Assembly (NCBI GenBank): GCA_964606695.1
Contig: CAZSHG010000011.1
Coordinates: 29,835 to 93,834 of the forward strand
Length of the DNA stretch: 64,000 nucleotides
Direction: 5' to 3'
DNA from: CAZSHG01 sp964606695 [NCBI: uncultured bacterium]
Lineage (GTDB): Bacteria; UBP14; UBA6098
How positions within the stretch are numbered: position 1 is the first letter of the stretch; every line of letters begins with the position of its first letter. Positions 15,414 to 23,741 of this stretch are shown here, one piece after another. The notes beneath the pieces were generated by a model, which saw only the letters and a list, made by a program, of their open reading frames with translations, made no database searches and was not told the origin of the DNA. Both the position numbers and the translations under genes were made by a program.

Positions 15414-15571
15414 CGCTTTCCGTCTCATTCTCGAGAAAAATCCGCTTTTTTCTGCGAATATTCGGGCGAGACGCCCTTGCTTTTTAGGTGGTTTGCGGAC
15501 GTTTCCCCATATCTAATAGTAGCGGTGTCTGCGCTTGAACCCCACAGGGCCCGCCACGGGAATCGCGCAAC

Positions 15572-15596
15572 AAAAAAGGGCGCCCGAAAGCGCCCT
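15572..15596 (-). terminator. Terminator of iorA
   Basis: On the minus strand AAGGGCGC, a short loop and GCGCCC followed by TTTTTTGT, 23 bp past the iorA stop. Confidence 0.75.
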
Positions 15597-15618
15597 TATC
15601 GAATAATTATTTGCCTGT

Positions 15619-17406
15619 CTATTCCGGCTGGCCGATGGCGCCGGTGGGGCAAACCTGATAGCACATCGAACAGCTTTCGCCAACGCAGAATACCGGATCG
15701 ATTTTCGCTTTCTTCTTGCCCTTCTCGTTCTTTTCGCCGGCGGAAATCGCGGGGCATCCCAGTTTGAAACACATTCCGCACGCGATACATTTATCCGGAT
15801 CGACCTGGAATGGTGTTATCTCTATCTTCTTGATGTCCAGCAGGATACAGCGTCCGCGGTTTACTATCAGCTTCGGGCCGTCCATCTCCTTGACCTTTTT
15901 GAGGACGCCCAGCAGTTCCTCGATGTTGTAGGCGTCGGTGAAGAAGACGTGATCGTCCTCCAGACCTACTGCCTCTGCAAGTTTGCCGTAATCGAGTTTT
16001 GTCGATTCCTCGCCCATTAGCGTGGTGCCGGTGCCGGGATGTTCCTGGTGGCCGGTCATCGCGGTGATTGAGTTGTCCAGCACGACGGTGGTGAAATTGC
16101 CCTTGTTGTAAGCCGCTTCGGCCAGGCCGGTCATGCCGCTGTGCACGAAGGTCGAGTCGCCGATGAAGGCCAGTGTATTCTTGCCGAATTCCGGTCCGCG
16201 CGCCTTTTCCAGGCCCATGGCGTTGCCGATGGACGCGCCCATGCAGATGCAGGTCTCGCCGCATTCCAGAGGTGGCATCATGCCCAGTGTGTAGCATCCG
16301 ATGTCCGTCGTGGACGAGAACCCCAGCTTGTGTGCCGCGTAGAATATCCCTCGGTGAGGACATCCAGGGCATAGCACCGGCGGGCGCGGGGGCAAATCGC
16401 CGGATTCGCCGACGAGTTCCGGTTTCTCCCCGGTTAAGGCCGTGCGAACCCTTGTCTGCGAAAGCTCGTTGGTTCCCGGCACTTTCTCCTTGCCGACGCA
16501 CGGTATTCCCGCCTCGTGCAGGTGCTCTTCGATGAAGGGCTCGTTTTCCTCGACAATCCAGACTTCATCCACCGAATCGGCGAATTTTCGCGCCTTGTCG
16601 ATGGGGAAGGGAAAGCTCATGCCCAGTTTAAGGAATTCCGCTGTGGGGAAAGCTTCGCGGGCGTATTGGAAACTGATGCCGGACGAGATAATGCCGATTT
16701 TCTTGCCCTCGAAGGTCCAATCGCCAGGAATTACTTCGTTGAGGTCGGTGGTCTCGGCGAATTTCTTGAGCCGCTTCAGTCGCTTTTCCAGCTCAACGTG
16801 CAGGACTCTGGCGTGCGCCGGAATAACCACGCGCTTCTTAGGATTGGCGGTGTAATCTTTGACCGGCGGTTCCTCGCGTTCCTTCAATTCGACCAGACCT
16901 AAAGAGTGGCAAAGGCGGGTGCTCATACGGAGCATCACCGGCGTGTCGAATTTTTCGGAGATCTCCATGCCGCGCTTGACCAGGTCTTTCGCCTCCTGGC
17001 TGGATGTCGGTTCCAGCAGGGCGATCTTCATGAATTTCGCGTAGCGGCGGTTGTCCTGCTCGTTCTGCGATGAATGCATGCCCGGATCGTCTGCGGTAAC
17101 GATAATAAAACCGCCGTTGACGCCGGTATAAGCGAAGCTGAACATGGGATCCGCGGCGACGTTCACGCCGACGTGTTTCATCGCGACCAGCGACCTAGCG
17201 CCGCCGAAAGAGGCTCCCTGAGCTACTTCCACGGCGACCTTCTCGTTGGGCGCCCATTCGCAATAGACGTCGTCTTTGTATTTTACTACGTTCTCCAGTA
17301 TTTCGGTGGACGGTGTGCCGGGATAAGCGGTAGCAACGTGCACTCCGGCCTCATAGACTCCCCGCGCAACAGCTTCGTTACCGGACAGCAGGACTTTCTC
17401 TGACAT
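15619..17406 (-). CDS. iorA: Indolepyruvate:ferredoxin oxidoreductase, alpha subunit
   Basis: A 595-residue thiamine-diphosphate enzyme subunit. N-terminal pyrimidine-binding part with LLSGNEAVARGVYEAGV and YPGTPSTEI; central transketolase-like region; then the TPP-binding part with CPGCPHRG, DIGCYTLG and GDSTFVHSGMTGL; C-terminal 4Fe-4S ferredoxin domain with CIACGMCFKLGCP and CVGESCSMCYQVCP. IorAB oxidatively decarboxylates aryl pyruvates from aromatic amino-acid fermentation to aryl-acetyl-CoA, reducing ferredoxin, which suggests an anaerobic peptide fermenter. The beta subunit gene is not adjacent. GGAGG precedes the ATG; a terminator follows. Confidence 0.95.
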   Translation of the reverse strand: MSEKVLLSGNEAVARGVYEAGVHVATAYPGTPSTEILENVVKYKDDVYCEWAPNEKVAVEVAQGASFGGARSLVAMKHVGVNVAADPMFSFAYTGVNGGFIIVTADDPGMHSSQNEQDNRRYAKFMKIALLEPTSSQEAKDLVKRGMEISEKFDTPVMLRMSTRLCHSLGLVELKEREEPPVKDYTANPKKRVVIPAHARVLHVELEKRLKRLKKFAETTDLNEVIPGDWTFEGKKIGIISSGISFQYAREAFPTAEFLKLGMSFPFPIDKARKFADSVDEVWIVEENEPFIEEHLHEAGIPCVGKEKVPGTNELSQTRVRTALTGEKPELVGESGDLPPRPPVLCPGCPHRGIFYAAHKLGFSSTTDIGCYTLGMMPPLECGETCICMGASIGNAMGLEKARGPEFGKNTLAFIGDSTFVHSGMTGLAEAAYNKGNFTTVVLDNSITAMTGHQEHPGTGTTLMGEESTKLDYGKLAEAVGLEDDHVFFTDAYNIEELLGVLKKVKEMDGPKLIVNRGRCILLDIKKIEITPFQVDPDKCIACGMCFKLGCPAISAGEKNEKGKKKAKIDPVFCVGESCSMCYQVCPTGAIGQPE

Positions 17407-17526
17407 TATTACCTCCAGATGTTAATCACATTCGAAAAGCTATTTATTATAAGTGAAAAGTTTAACAAACGCAACTCAAAAACCCGAAAATTTGCGAAAA
17501 AGTGGGACTTCAGAGTGGAAATTTAG

Positions 17527-18057
17527 CTAAACAATGTATTCCTCCAGCGGCACCGGGCAGATTTTTTTTCGTTTGCAGTCCAGGCACATATCGCCGCACC
17601 AGATTAGCTCGAATAGCGAGTCCGCGCGGTCGATTAGCGATAGTTCGTCCGTGACTATACCCAACTCGAAATTTCGGCGTTTGGGGCTTTTCGCGCCCAG
17701 TCCGGCGCCGGTCAGGTTTGCGGAACCTAAGTAGAGCAATCGGCCGTCTGCAAGCACAGTCTTCTGGTGCACGCGCGGGCATCGCCGCAGGACAAAATTG
17801 CCGTGGTTTTTCAGATGTTCTTTTTTAGCCAATTTCAGGAACCAGGAAGATGGCACCGACGAATGCAGGATTCGTATCCGCAGGTCCTGATCGGCCTTTT
17901 TCGCGAGGTATTTGACTATCGATTCACCGCGTCGCGAGCCTATGATAGTCAGCGCTTTTAGCGTGGCGGTGGCGATATCCAGCCGGTATCTGGCCTTTTG
18001 AATTATGTTCTCGACGACTTCGGAATAGTGCGCTTCGTTTTCGACCAGCCGAATCAT
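17527..18057 (-). CDS. Phospholipase D-like (HKD) protein with C-terminal Cys motif
   Basis: A 176-residue protein with a single HKD motif: HQKTVLADGRLLYLGSANLT (His and Lys visible; the Asp position is replaced by the usual GS-x-N variant of the PLDc_2 group). A one-motif protein would act as a dimer. The C-terminal end carries CGDMCLDCKRKKIC, four cysteines that could bind zinc or an Fe-S cluster, unusual for the family. The frame can start at TTG 18063, overlapping the upstream stop, or ATG 18057; I chose the ATG. It is last in a minus-strand unit after the BsuPI lipoprotein. Nuclease or phosphodiesterase activity is inferred. Confidence 0.75.
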   Translation of the reverse strand: MIRLVENEAHYSEVVENIIQKARYRLDIATATLKALTIIGSRRGESIVKYLAKKADQDLRIRILHSSVPSSWFLKLAKKEHLKNHGNFVLRRCPRVHQKTVLADGRLLYLGSANLTGAGLGAKSPKRRNFELGIVTDELSLIDRADSLFELIWCGDMCLDCKRKKICPVPLEEYIV

Positions 18058-18059
18058 AT

Positions 18060-18539
18060 TCAATCGACCAGATAAAAACTTACCGCTTTGGTCTTGATCG
18101 GCGGATTAGATAGCAGAACGCCCTGCACTTTGTAATCGCCGAGCGTAACGCCCTTCCACGAGCTTGTGGTGCAGTTCCAGAGTGTATTATAAACGACGGT
18201 GTCGCCCGGCTCGAATTCTATTGTATTTATCATCTGCAGGCAGGCCGCGCCCTCCAGAGAGTTCCATATCGGTTCGTTATCCCGATAAACTATAAATTCC
18301 GCCGGGCAGGATGAGGGGAATACGACCTCGACAGGTTCCCCGGAATCGACCGTCAGGAACATCTTGAATTCAATCGGAGAACCGAGTGCATATGCTCTGT
18401 CGATTTCCTTCAGTTGAAGTGAGATTGCCGGCGTGGCTTTTTTATTCTGAGGGATGGAGATATCTTTTTTCGATGCGCACCCGATTATTATCGATAGAAG
18501 AACCAATACTGCTACTATTTCTAATAGCCTGTTACTCAT
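18060..18539 (-). CDS. BsuPI-domain lipoprotein
   Basis: A 159-residue protein with a lipoprotein signal peptide (lipobox IIGC, Cys about residue 21) and a beta-sandwich resembling the BsuPI intracellular proteinase inhibitor domain: YALGSPIEFKMFLTV, PVEVVFPSSCPAEFIVYRD, IEFEPGDTVVYNTLW and GDYKVQGVLL. Bacterial BsuPI-domain proteins outside Bacillus are mostly exported and uncharacterised; protease inhibition is not established for them. The ATG overlaps the stop of the upstream EIIA gene by 8 bp, so translation is coupled. It has no good ribosome site of its own. Confidence 0.7.
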   Translation of the reverse strand: MSNRLLEIVAVLVLLSIIIGCASKKDISIPQNKKATPAISLQLKEIDRAYALGSPIEFKMFLTVDSGEPVEVVFPSSCPAEFIVYRDNEPIWNSLEGAACLQMINTIEFEPGDTVVYNTLWNCTTSSWKGVTLGDYKVQGVLLSNPPIKTKAVSFYLVD

Positions 18540-18981
18540 GCTTTTTGATCGATTGAATTAACTCTTCCGGAGTTGTCGAATTGATAACTTCCTCGCGGAC
18601 TTCCGGTGAGTGAAGTATTCGTGAAAGGCCGGAAAGTATCCGCACGTGGTCGCCGGAACCGTTGCGTGGCGAAACCAGCAGAAAAAAGATCTGTGCTGGA
18701 CTGCCGTCCATGGAATCAAAATCTATACCGATCGGTGCGATACCGCCTACAAGCTTGGATGAATTAATGAAGTCCAGTTTTGCGTGCGGAATGGCTATAC
18801 CGTAACCGACTCCCGTGCTCATCAACTCCTCCCTTTCGAGGATAGCATCGAGTATTTCGGCTTTTTGTTCAAGATCGAAAACATCGCAGAGAAGATCGAC
18901 CAGTTCCTTCAGGACGGTGGGTTTTGTTTGAGAATCGAGGGGGATTTTGATTCCGCGTTTAAATAGAAATTCTGTAATCAT
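18532..18981 (-). CDS. PTS EIIA domain protein (fructose/nitrogen type)
   Basis: A 149-residue single-domain EIIA protein. The phosphorylatable His is in GYGIAIPHAKLD (about residue 66), and the downstream VSPRNGSGDHVRILSGLSRIL segment matches the EIIA-Fru/PtsN fold. No EIIB or EIIC genes are nearby, so a regulatory phosphorelay role like PtsN is more likely than sugar import. It is co-directional with an MscS channel upstream (83-bp gap) and overlaps the BsuPI lipoprotein gene downstream. The ribosome site is weak. Confidence 0.85.
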   Translation of the reverse strand: MITEFLFKRGIKIPLDSQTKPTVLKELVDLLCDVFDLEQKAEILDAILEREELMSTGVGYGIAIPHAKLDFINSSKLVGGIAPIGIDFDSMDGSPAQIFFLLVSPRNGSGDHVRILSGLSRILHSPEVREEVINSTTPEELIQSIKKHE

Positions 18982-19064
18982 CTAATTCAGCCTTTGTTAT
19001 CGTATTCCGACAGAGATTCTAATGTTATTGAATAGCAAAGTCAAGTTCACGGATTTTTCGGTGT

Positions 19065-19964
19065 TCAGGACGTTTTATCGTCCTCGATTCTGAATTTCTT
19101 TTCCGGTTCCTGACGAAGATAGACAGTGTGATGCGGGAATGGAATTTCGATGCCCACCTCGTCGAATCTCTTTTTCACGAAGTATTTGAATTTTCTGGCA
19201 ATACCCCATTGCTGGAGGGGGTCGGTTGTTATTTTGACTCGAATATCGACGGAACTTCCGCCAAGTTTATCGACACCAAGAATCTCGAACCCTCTAATGA
19301 ATCTCCCGAAATCCTCATTTTTTTGCATCTCATCGCCGATTTTTTCGATTTCCTCCATAGCCTTGTCGATGCTGGAATTGTAGCTGATGCCGACATCCAC
19401 AACGGCGCGGCTTTCCATGAATGTCATGTTGTCCACCGGCCCGACCTGGCCATTGGGGACGACGTGCACCACGCCCTCAAGGTCTCTTATTACGGTGGTT
19501 CGCAGATTGATACTCTCCACCAGGCCCGCCCGATCGGCGATTCTAATTACATCGCCCACGCGGTATTGGTTTTCGAGCAAAATCAGGAAGCCGTTGAAGA
19601 AGTCCTTGACTATACTCTGTGCGCCGAAACCTATGGCCACGCCAACTACACCGGCGCCTGCCAGCAGTGGTCCAAGGTTTGCACCGAATTCTCGAAGTAT
19701 CATGAACAGAATGATTGTCCAGACGAAGATTTTCGACGTAACGTTTACCACGTTGACAAGAGTGTCCGCGCGGCGTTCACGTTCGTTGCGAGTTGTATCA
19801 TCATCGTCTTCCACACGTTTGACTATGCCCTTGCCCACCTTCCTGATTACCTTCAGGAGAATAATTCCGCCAACGATATAGGCGAGAACCCTCAAACCGC
19901 TGGTGGATGCCCATTCGAGCAGGGTTTTCCAGATTCCAGGCCAGTTGATGTCCAATCCAAACAT
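19065..19964 (-). CDS. MscS-family mechanosensitive channel
   Basis: A 299-residue membrane protein. Three hydrophobic segments lie in the first 130 residues. The pore helix and beta-domain junction is clear: LLAGAGVVGVAIGFGAQSIVKDFFNGFLILLENQYRVGDVI, with the Gly/Ala-rich TM3. A soluble MscS C-terminal domain follows with VVHVVPNGQV and a final EIPFPHHTVYLRQE, another family mark. It opens under membrane tension to release solutes after osmotic downshock. GGAGG precedes the ATG. It lies 21 bp downstream of the DUF4139 gene and is probably co-transcribed with it. Confidence 0.92.
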   Translation of the reverse strand: MFGLDINWPGIWKTLLEWASTSGLRVLAYIVGGIILLKVIRKVGKGIVKRVEDDDDTTRNERERRADTLVNVVNVTSKIFVWTIILFMILREFGANLGPLLAGAGVVGVAIGFGAQSIVKDFFNGFLILLENQYRVGDVIRIADRAGLVESINLRTTVIRDLEGVVHVVPNGQVGPVDNMTFMESRAVVDVGISYNSSIDKAMEEIEKIGDEMQKNEDFGRFIRGFEILGVDKLGGSSVDIRVKITTDPLQQWGIARKFKYFVKKRFDEVGIEIPFPHHTVYLRQEPEKKFRIEDDKTS

Positions 19965-19985
19965 AAATCCTCCACTATTTAATAA

Positions 19986-21305
19986 TTATTTGTTTCTAAC
20001 CGTGAATGTCAGGGTCTTGCTTCCATCTTTCGGGATGGCGATTTTCCATTCATAAGTTCGAGCGTCGATTTTGTCGCCGCTGTGGCTCTCCGCTTTGATA
20101 TACCAATCACCCCAGAAATGCTCTCTGACTATAACTTCGATATCTTCTTCCTTGTGGTTTCGAATTTCTATTTTATAGTCACGCTCATTTATCCTGTCTG
20201 ATATTCGACGGTAATCGGTTTGCGTCCTCTCGGCCTTAACGTCAAAGGCGTTGCCGAGGTAAATTCGCACTTCCTCATCCTTTGGAGTGTGATCGATTCC
20301 GTCTTCGCCCACGAATTGCAACGCGCCGGATTTATCTTCCTTGTAAACTCGAATTACGCCCTTCGGCAACGGAATTCCGAATCCATTCTCCTCGGAATTC
20401 TCGAACGCCAATTCGACCCTAACATCGGAACCACGCGAACCATCGAAAACAAGTTCCTTTTTAACAGATGTCTCCTTCGGATCGAACAGCGAAATTTGCT
20501 TGTCCTGCCTATCTGCGACCGTAGCCTTTCTTGGCAGTGTGTATAAATGATATTCGAAGAAACTCTCCTCCTCGAAACCTCGCGCGGCATCTTCCATAGC
20601 CATCCCAGCGTCCTTGGATCGAGAAGCGTAGGGCGGTATATTCTGCACAGTATGGACATCTCCGGCGATGAGTTTGAGTGTTGCGTCATTATAAGTCATG
20701 CCCGAATTGTTCGATATGGTTACCCAGCCGTCGAGTGTCAGGTTCTCGTCCTTGTCATCTACCGTGGCTACATACGCGGCTTCCCATCCGATACCGTTCG
20801 TCAGGTATGACAGCTCGATATCCTGCGAACTGGAGCGTTCAGAATGAAGTTTCCAGGCCAGAGTGGGGCGAGTGTAAAATCTTTCCGGGCGTTCGGTAAA
20901 TGATATGTCGAGAATTTGATCGGTCAATATGGCCGAAAGTCCCTCTCTCTTTTCAATCAACACTGAATTATTATCGCTGGAAAGGAGTTTGCCTTCGTAT
21001 ATGTCGCCCTTTTGCGTGGTAATACTCACTTCGTTGTCGATATTCTTCTGGAGTAGCCTTTGTGTGCTCACCAGGTCGTATTCGTAGTTCTGTTCCAGGA
21101 CGACCAGGCCGTCTCCCTCCAGGTGCACGGTCTGCGGGCGAATCCCGCTGGGAACGGGGGAGTAGTCGAAGTCGTTCGTACCCTTTTCCGTGCGTATTTC
21201 GCGCGATTCTTTAACGAGCCCAAATCCGTCGTTATAGACTGTGATTGCAATCTCTGCTACTGCAATCGTCGATAATAGAATCAATGAAGCGGCAATGTAT
21301 CTCAT
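19986..21305 (-). CDS. Exported DUF4139-domain protein
   Basis: A 439-residue protein with a signal peptide (about 1-17, ending AVAEIA) and the DUF4139 layout: N-terminal ITVYNDGFGLVKESREI, central WKLHSERSSSQDIELSYLTNGIGWEAAYVA and DGWVTISNNSGMTYNDATLKLIAGDV, C-terminal VKAERTQTDYRR and RNHKEEDIEVIVREHFWGDW. Family proteins are beta-rich, periplasmic or surface proteins of unknown function. AAGGAGG precedes the ATG. It is first in a minus-strand unit with MscS, EIIA, BsuPI and PLD genes, divergent from the PgpH-like gene. Confidence 0.85.
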   Translation of the reverse strand: MRYIAASLILLSTIAVAEIAITVYNDGFGLVKESREIRTEKGTNDFDYSPVPSGIRPQTVHLEGDGLVVLEQNYEYDLVSTQRLLQKNIDNEVSITTQKGDIYEGKLLSSDNNSVLIEKREGLSAILTDQILDISFTERPERFYTRPTLAWKLHSERSSSQDIELSYLTNGIGWEAAYVATVDDKDENLTLDGWVTISNNSGMTYNDATLKLIAGDVHTVQNIPPYASRSKDAGMAMEDAARGFEEESFFEYHLYTLPRKATVADRQDKQISLFDPKETSVKKELVFDGSRGSDVRVELAFENSEENGFGIPLPKGVIRVYKEDKSGALQFVGEDGIDHTPKDEEVRIYLGNAFDVKAERTQTDYRRISDRINERDYKIEIRNHKEEDIEVIVREHFWGDWYIKAESHSGDKIDARTYEWKIAIPKDGSKTLTFTVRNK

Positions 21306-21415
21306 AATTATCCTCCTTAGATGGATAAGATATTTCGATATCAGATAAAATCAAGCAAAAGCCGTGCCTTGAGAAAATCAATCGATGGCCATCTATTTTT
21401 GTAGAGAAAATTGGC

Positions 21416-21443
21416 TTGCAACGATATTCCAAATAGTTATATT
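21416..21443 (+). promoter_or_regulatory. Candidate promoter of the PgpH-eno operon
   Basis: TTGCAA (21416-21421), a 16-bp spacer and TATATT (21438-21443), about 35 bp before the first gene of a five-gene plus-strand operon. Confidence 0.45.
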
Positions 21444-21477
21444 AAATGGTTAATAGAAACGAAACCAAAACTGAAAA

Positions 21478-23709
21478 TTGAAAGAAACGTCAAATACAGA
21501 GGCAACACCACCTCGAGAATCTTCCGATAAGGGCAATTTCGATAAGCCCAATCAATCGAAAAAGCCCGAGAGAGTCCCATCTATTTTAATTTCCATAACG
21601 GTGCTGGCGCACATTTTCTTCTTCTTGCCATTCCAGGGCGTATCGACAGACATCCCGGAGGTTGGAGATATCAGCACCGAAGAAGTGATAGCGCCTTTTA
21701 ATTTTAAGATTCTCAAATCGCAGGAGGAATTGGAACGCGAGAAAAAAACCGTCAGGCTAAACGTGCCGGTTATACTCGATTTCAGTGCCGAGATAGGAGA
21801 TTCCGCCCTTGCGGAATTCGATTCGCTTTGGGAAGGGGCGCTTCCATTCATCGAACAGAAAAATATTCCGGGCAGAATAGATTCCGTTAGGCAATATTTT
21901 CCCTGGATTACCGAGGAAAACGCCAAAATGCTGGCGGAATTCCGTAAAGCCTCGAACGTCAAGCAAAATGTAAGGGAATTGCTATCGGAGATTTTTTCAA
22001 CCGGGGTGTTTAGCTGGGAGAGTATAGAAGATGGGGACACGGCAAACCTGTTTAATATTCGCGACGGTCACGAGGAGGAGATAATCCCGGCGGAAAGAGT
22101 CGTTACACCCGAAGATGCAGTCCGGAAGCTCGAAACCAGGGCAATGGAGCGGTTCTCCGATTATCCGGAAAAGGGACAGGTGGTATCCAGTATAGCCCGG
22201 GGATTGATACGTCCTAATCTAATACCCGATATGGAATTAACCAATACCAATCGGGAAAAAGCCGTGAATAACGTGAAAGAAGACCTCGGCATCGTCCTGA
22301 AAGACCAGCGCATAGTTGACGCCCATGAGAGGGTTACTGAAGAAATCAGGCAAAAACTGGTTTCACTTGTTATAGCCAAATCCGGGAGATATTCCACAAG
22401 CCCGGCTTTATTCAATATTCTTCGTGTGATAGGCCGTTTGTTTTTGACTTTGCTCATCGTTTCCATCTTTTCTCTTCTAATAAGAACTTATTATGACAGG
22501 GTTTGGGTTGATCCCTCGAGATTTGCGGTAGTGTTATTCGCTATCTGGTTGCCGAGCCTATTCGCTTTTATTTTCCGTCTGGCCGGCTGGCCGGAACTTC
22601 TTACTCCGATAGCTTTTTCGGCGACCTTGATTTCCGTGCTGTTTGGAGCTCAACTGGCCGTAATAGCTATTCTGGCTTCTTCGTTATTGCTCGTTGTGTC
22701 CGGGGTGGGTTCTTCCACTGTTCTCGTTACGATGTTGATAGAAGGAGTGGTAGCGGCGGAGATGTTCGCAAACGTCGCCCAGAGACGCCAGAGTATCAAG
22801 CCTATAGTTTTCACTGTAGGTGCCGGTGTTATCGCGGTGTTGATCCTCGATTTCGTTTCCTTCGGAGAATTCGGTAGAATGGTGCCCAAGGTATTGTCCG
22901 TTACTACGGGAAGCGTGTTTGGACCGTTGCTTGCGATAGCCCTGGTTCCCGTTTTTGAGAGGATTGTGGGTATAGTAACTGATTTTACGCTTTTGGAATA
23001 CGCTAACACAAATGCCCCCGTCCTACAACAACTGGCTATCGAAGCTCCGGGGACCTATCATCACAGTATGGTCGTTGGGAATTTGGCGGAGAGAGCCACC
23101 GAAGCTATCGGCGCTAACCCCTTACTTGCAAAAGTCGGTGGACTATATCACGATATCGGCAAGATTACTCACCCGGAATATTTTTCCGAGAACCTGAGCG
23201 ACGAAAACCCGCACGATAAGCTCAGTCCGCACATGAGTTTCCTCGTTCTATCGGCGCATGTCAAAGAAGGCGTTCGATTGGGGCGTATTCATAATCTTCC
23301 GACGGCGATTATCGATATTATACGTGAACACCATGGTAACGATTCGATGAAATACTTCTATGATCAAGCTAAAACCAACGATCCTTCGGTGACAGAAGAA
23401 GCTTTTCGCTATTCTGGGCCTATGCCCCAGACCCGCGAAGCCGCTATTGTTATGTTGGCAGATGGAGTGGAAGCTAAAATTCGATCCATGGAAAAGTTTG
23501 ATATTAACATTTTGAAGAGAATTATTAAAAGGGTTATAGATGAAAAGTTCGAGTCTGGCCAGCTGGCGGAAACCGATTTGACTACAAGAGATTTGAATAC
23601 AATCGCGCAATCTTTCGTAACAATAATGGAGGGCGTTTTACATCGAAGACCCAGCCTCGAAATCGAAGGTGAGGAATCCTTTTATCCGGAAACGCCGGAC
23701 ACAGCTTAA
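21478..23709 (+). CDS. PgpH-like 7TM-HD phosphohydrolase
   Basis: A 743-residue membrane protein: one N-terminal TM (about 35-57), a ~250-residue extracytoplasmic 7TMR-HDED domain beginning DISTEEVIAPFNFKIL, a seven-helix membrane block (about 300-500), and a C-terminal HD domain with APGTYHHSMVVGNLAERA and HDIGKITHPEYFSEN (catalytic HD about residue 558). Homologues in Firmicutes (PgpH) hydrolyse c-di-AMP. The only available start is TTG 21478, four bases after an in-frame stop, with no clear ribosome site. It leads an operon with CorC, a C25 protein, enolase and FtsB/DivIC; the usual partner ybeY is absent. Confidence 0.88.
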   Translation: MKETSNTEATPPRESSDKGNFDKPNQSKKPERVPSILISITVLAHIFFFLPFQGVSTDIPEVGDISTEEVIAPFNFKILKSQEELEREKKTVRLNVPVILDFSAEIGDSALAEFDSLWEGALPFIEQKNIPGRIDSVRQYFPWITEENAKMLAEFRKASNVKQNVRELLSEIFSTGVFSWESIEDGDTANLFNIRDGHEEEIIPAERVVTPEDAVRKLETRAMERFSDYPEKGQVVSSIARGLIRPNLIPDMELTNTNREKAVNNVKEDLGIVLKDQRIVDAHERVTEEIRQKLVSLVIAKSGRYSTSPALFNILRVIGRLFLTLLIVSIFSLLIRTYYDRVWVDPSRFAVVLFAIWLPSLFAFIFRLAGWPELLTPIAFSATLISVLFGAQLAVIAILASSLLLVVSGVGSSTVLVTMLIEGVVAAEMFANVAQRRQSIKPIVFTVGAGVIAVLILDFVSFGEFGRMVPKVLSVTTGSVFGPLLAIALVPVFERIVGIVTDFTLLEYANTNAPVLQQLAIEAPGTYHHSMVVGNLAERATEAIGANPLLAKVGGLYHDIGKITHPEYFSENLSDENPHDKLSPHMSFLVLSAHVKEGVRLGRIHNLPTAIIDIIREHHGNDSMKYFYDQAKTNDPSVTEEAFRYSGPMPQTREAAIVMLADGVEAKIRSMEKFDINILKRIIKRVIDEKFESGQLAETDLTTRDLNTIAQSFVTIMEGVLHRRPSLEIEGEESFYPETPDTA

Positions 23710-23741
23710 CCAAGGAGGCAATCCCTTGTAAGAGGGAGCGT

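Noticed and set aside
15133-15487. Long frames with 7-residue repeats on both strands inside the 21-bp array
   Set aside because: A 21-bp period automatically gives 7-residue repeats in any open frame. No ribosome site, several overlapping frames equally open, and the repeat changes character where the DNA inverts. Treated as a DNA repeat.
19128-19982. 284-residue plus-strand frame opposite MscS
   Set aside because: The minus strand encodes a complete MscS channel with its signature; the plus frame is a shadow.
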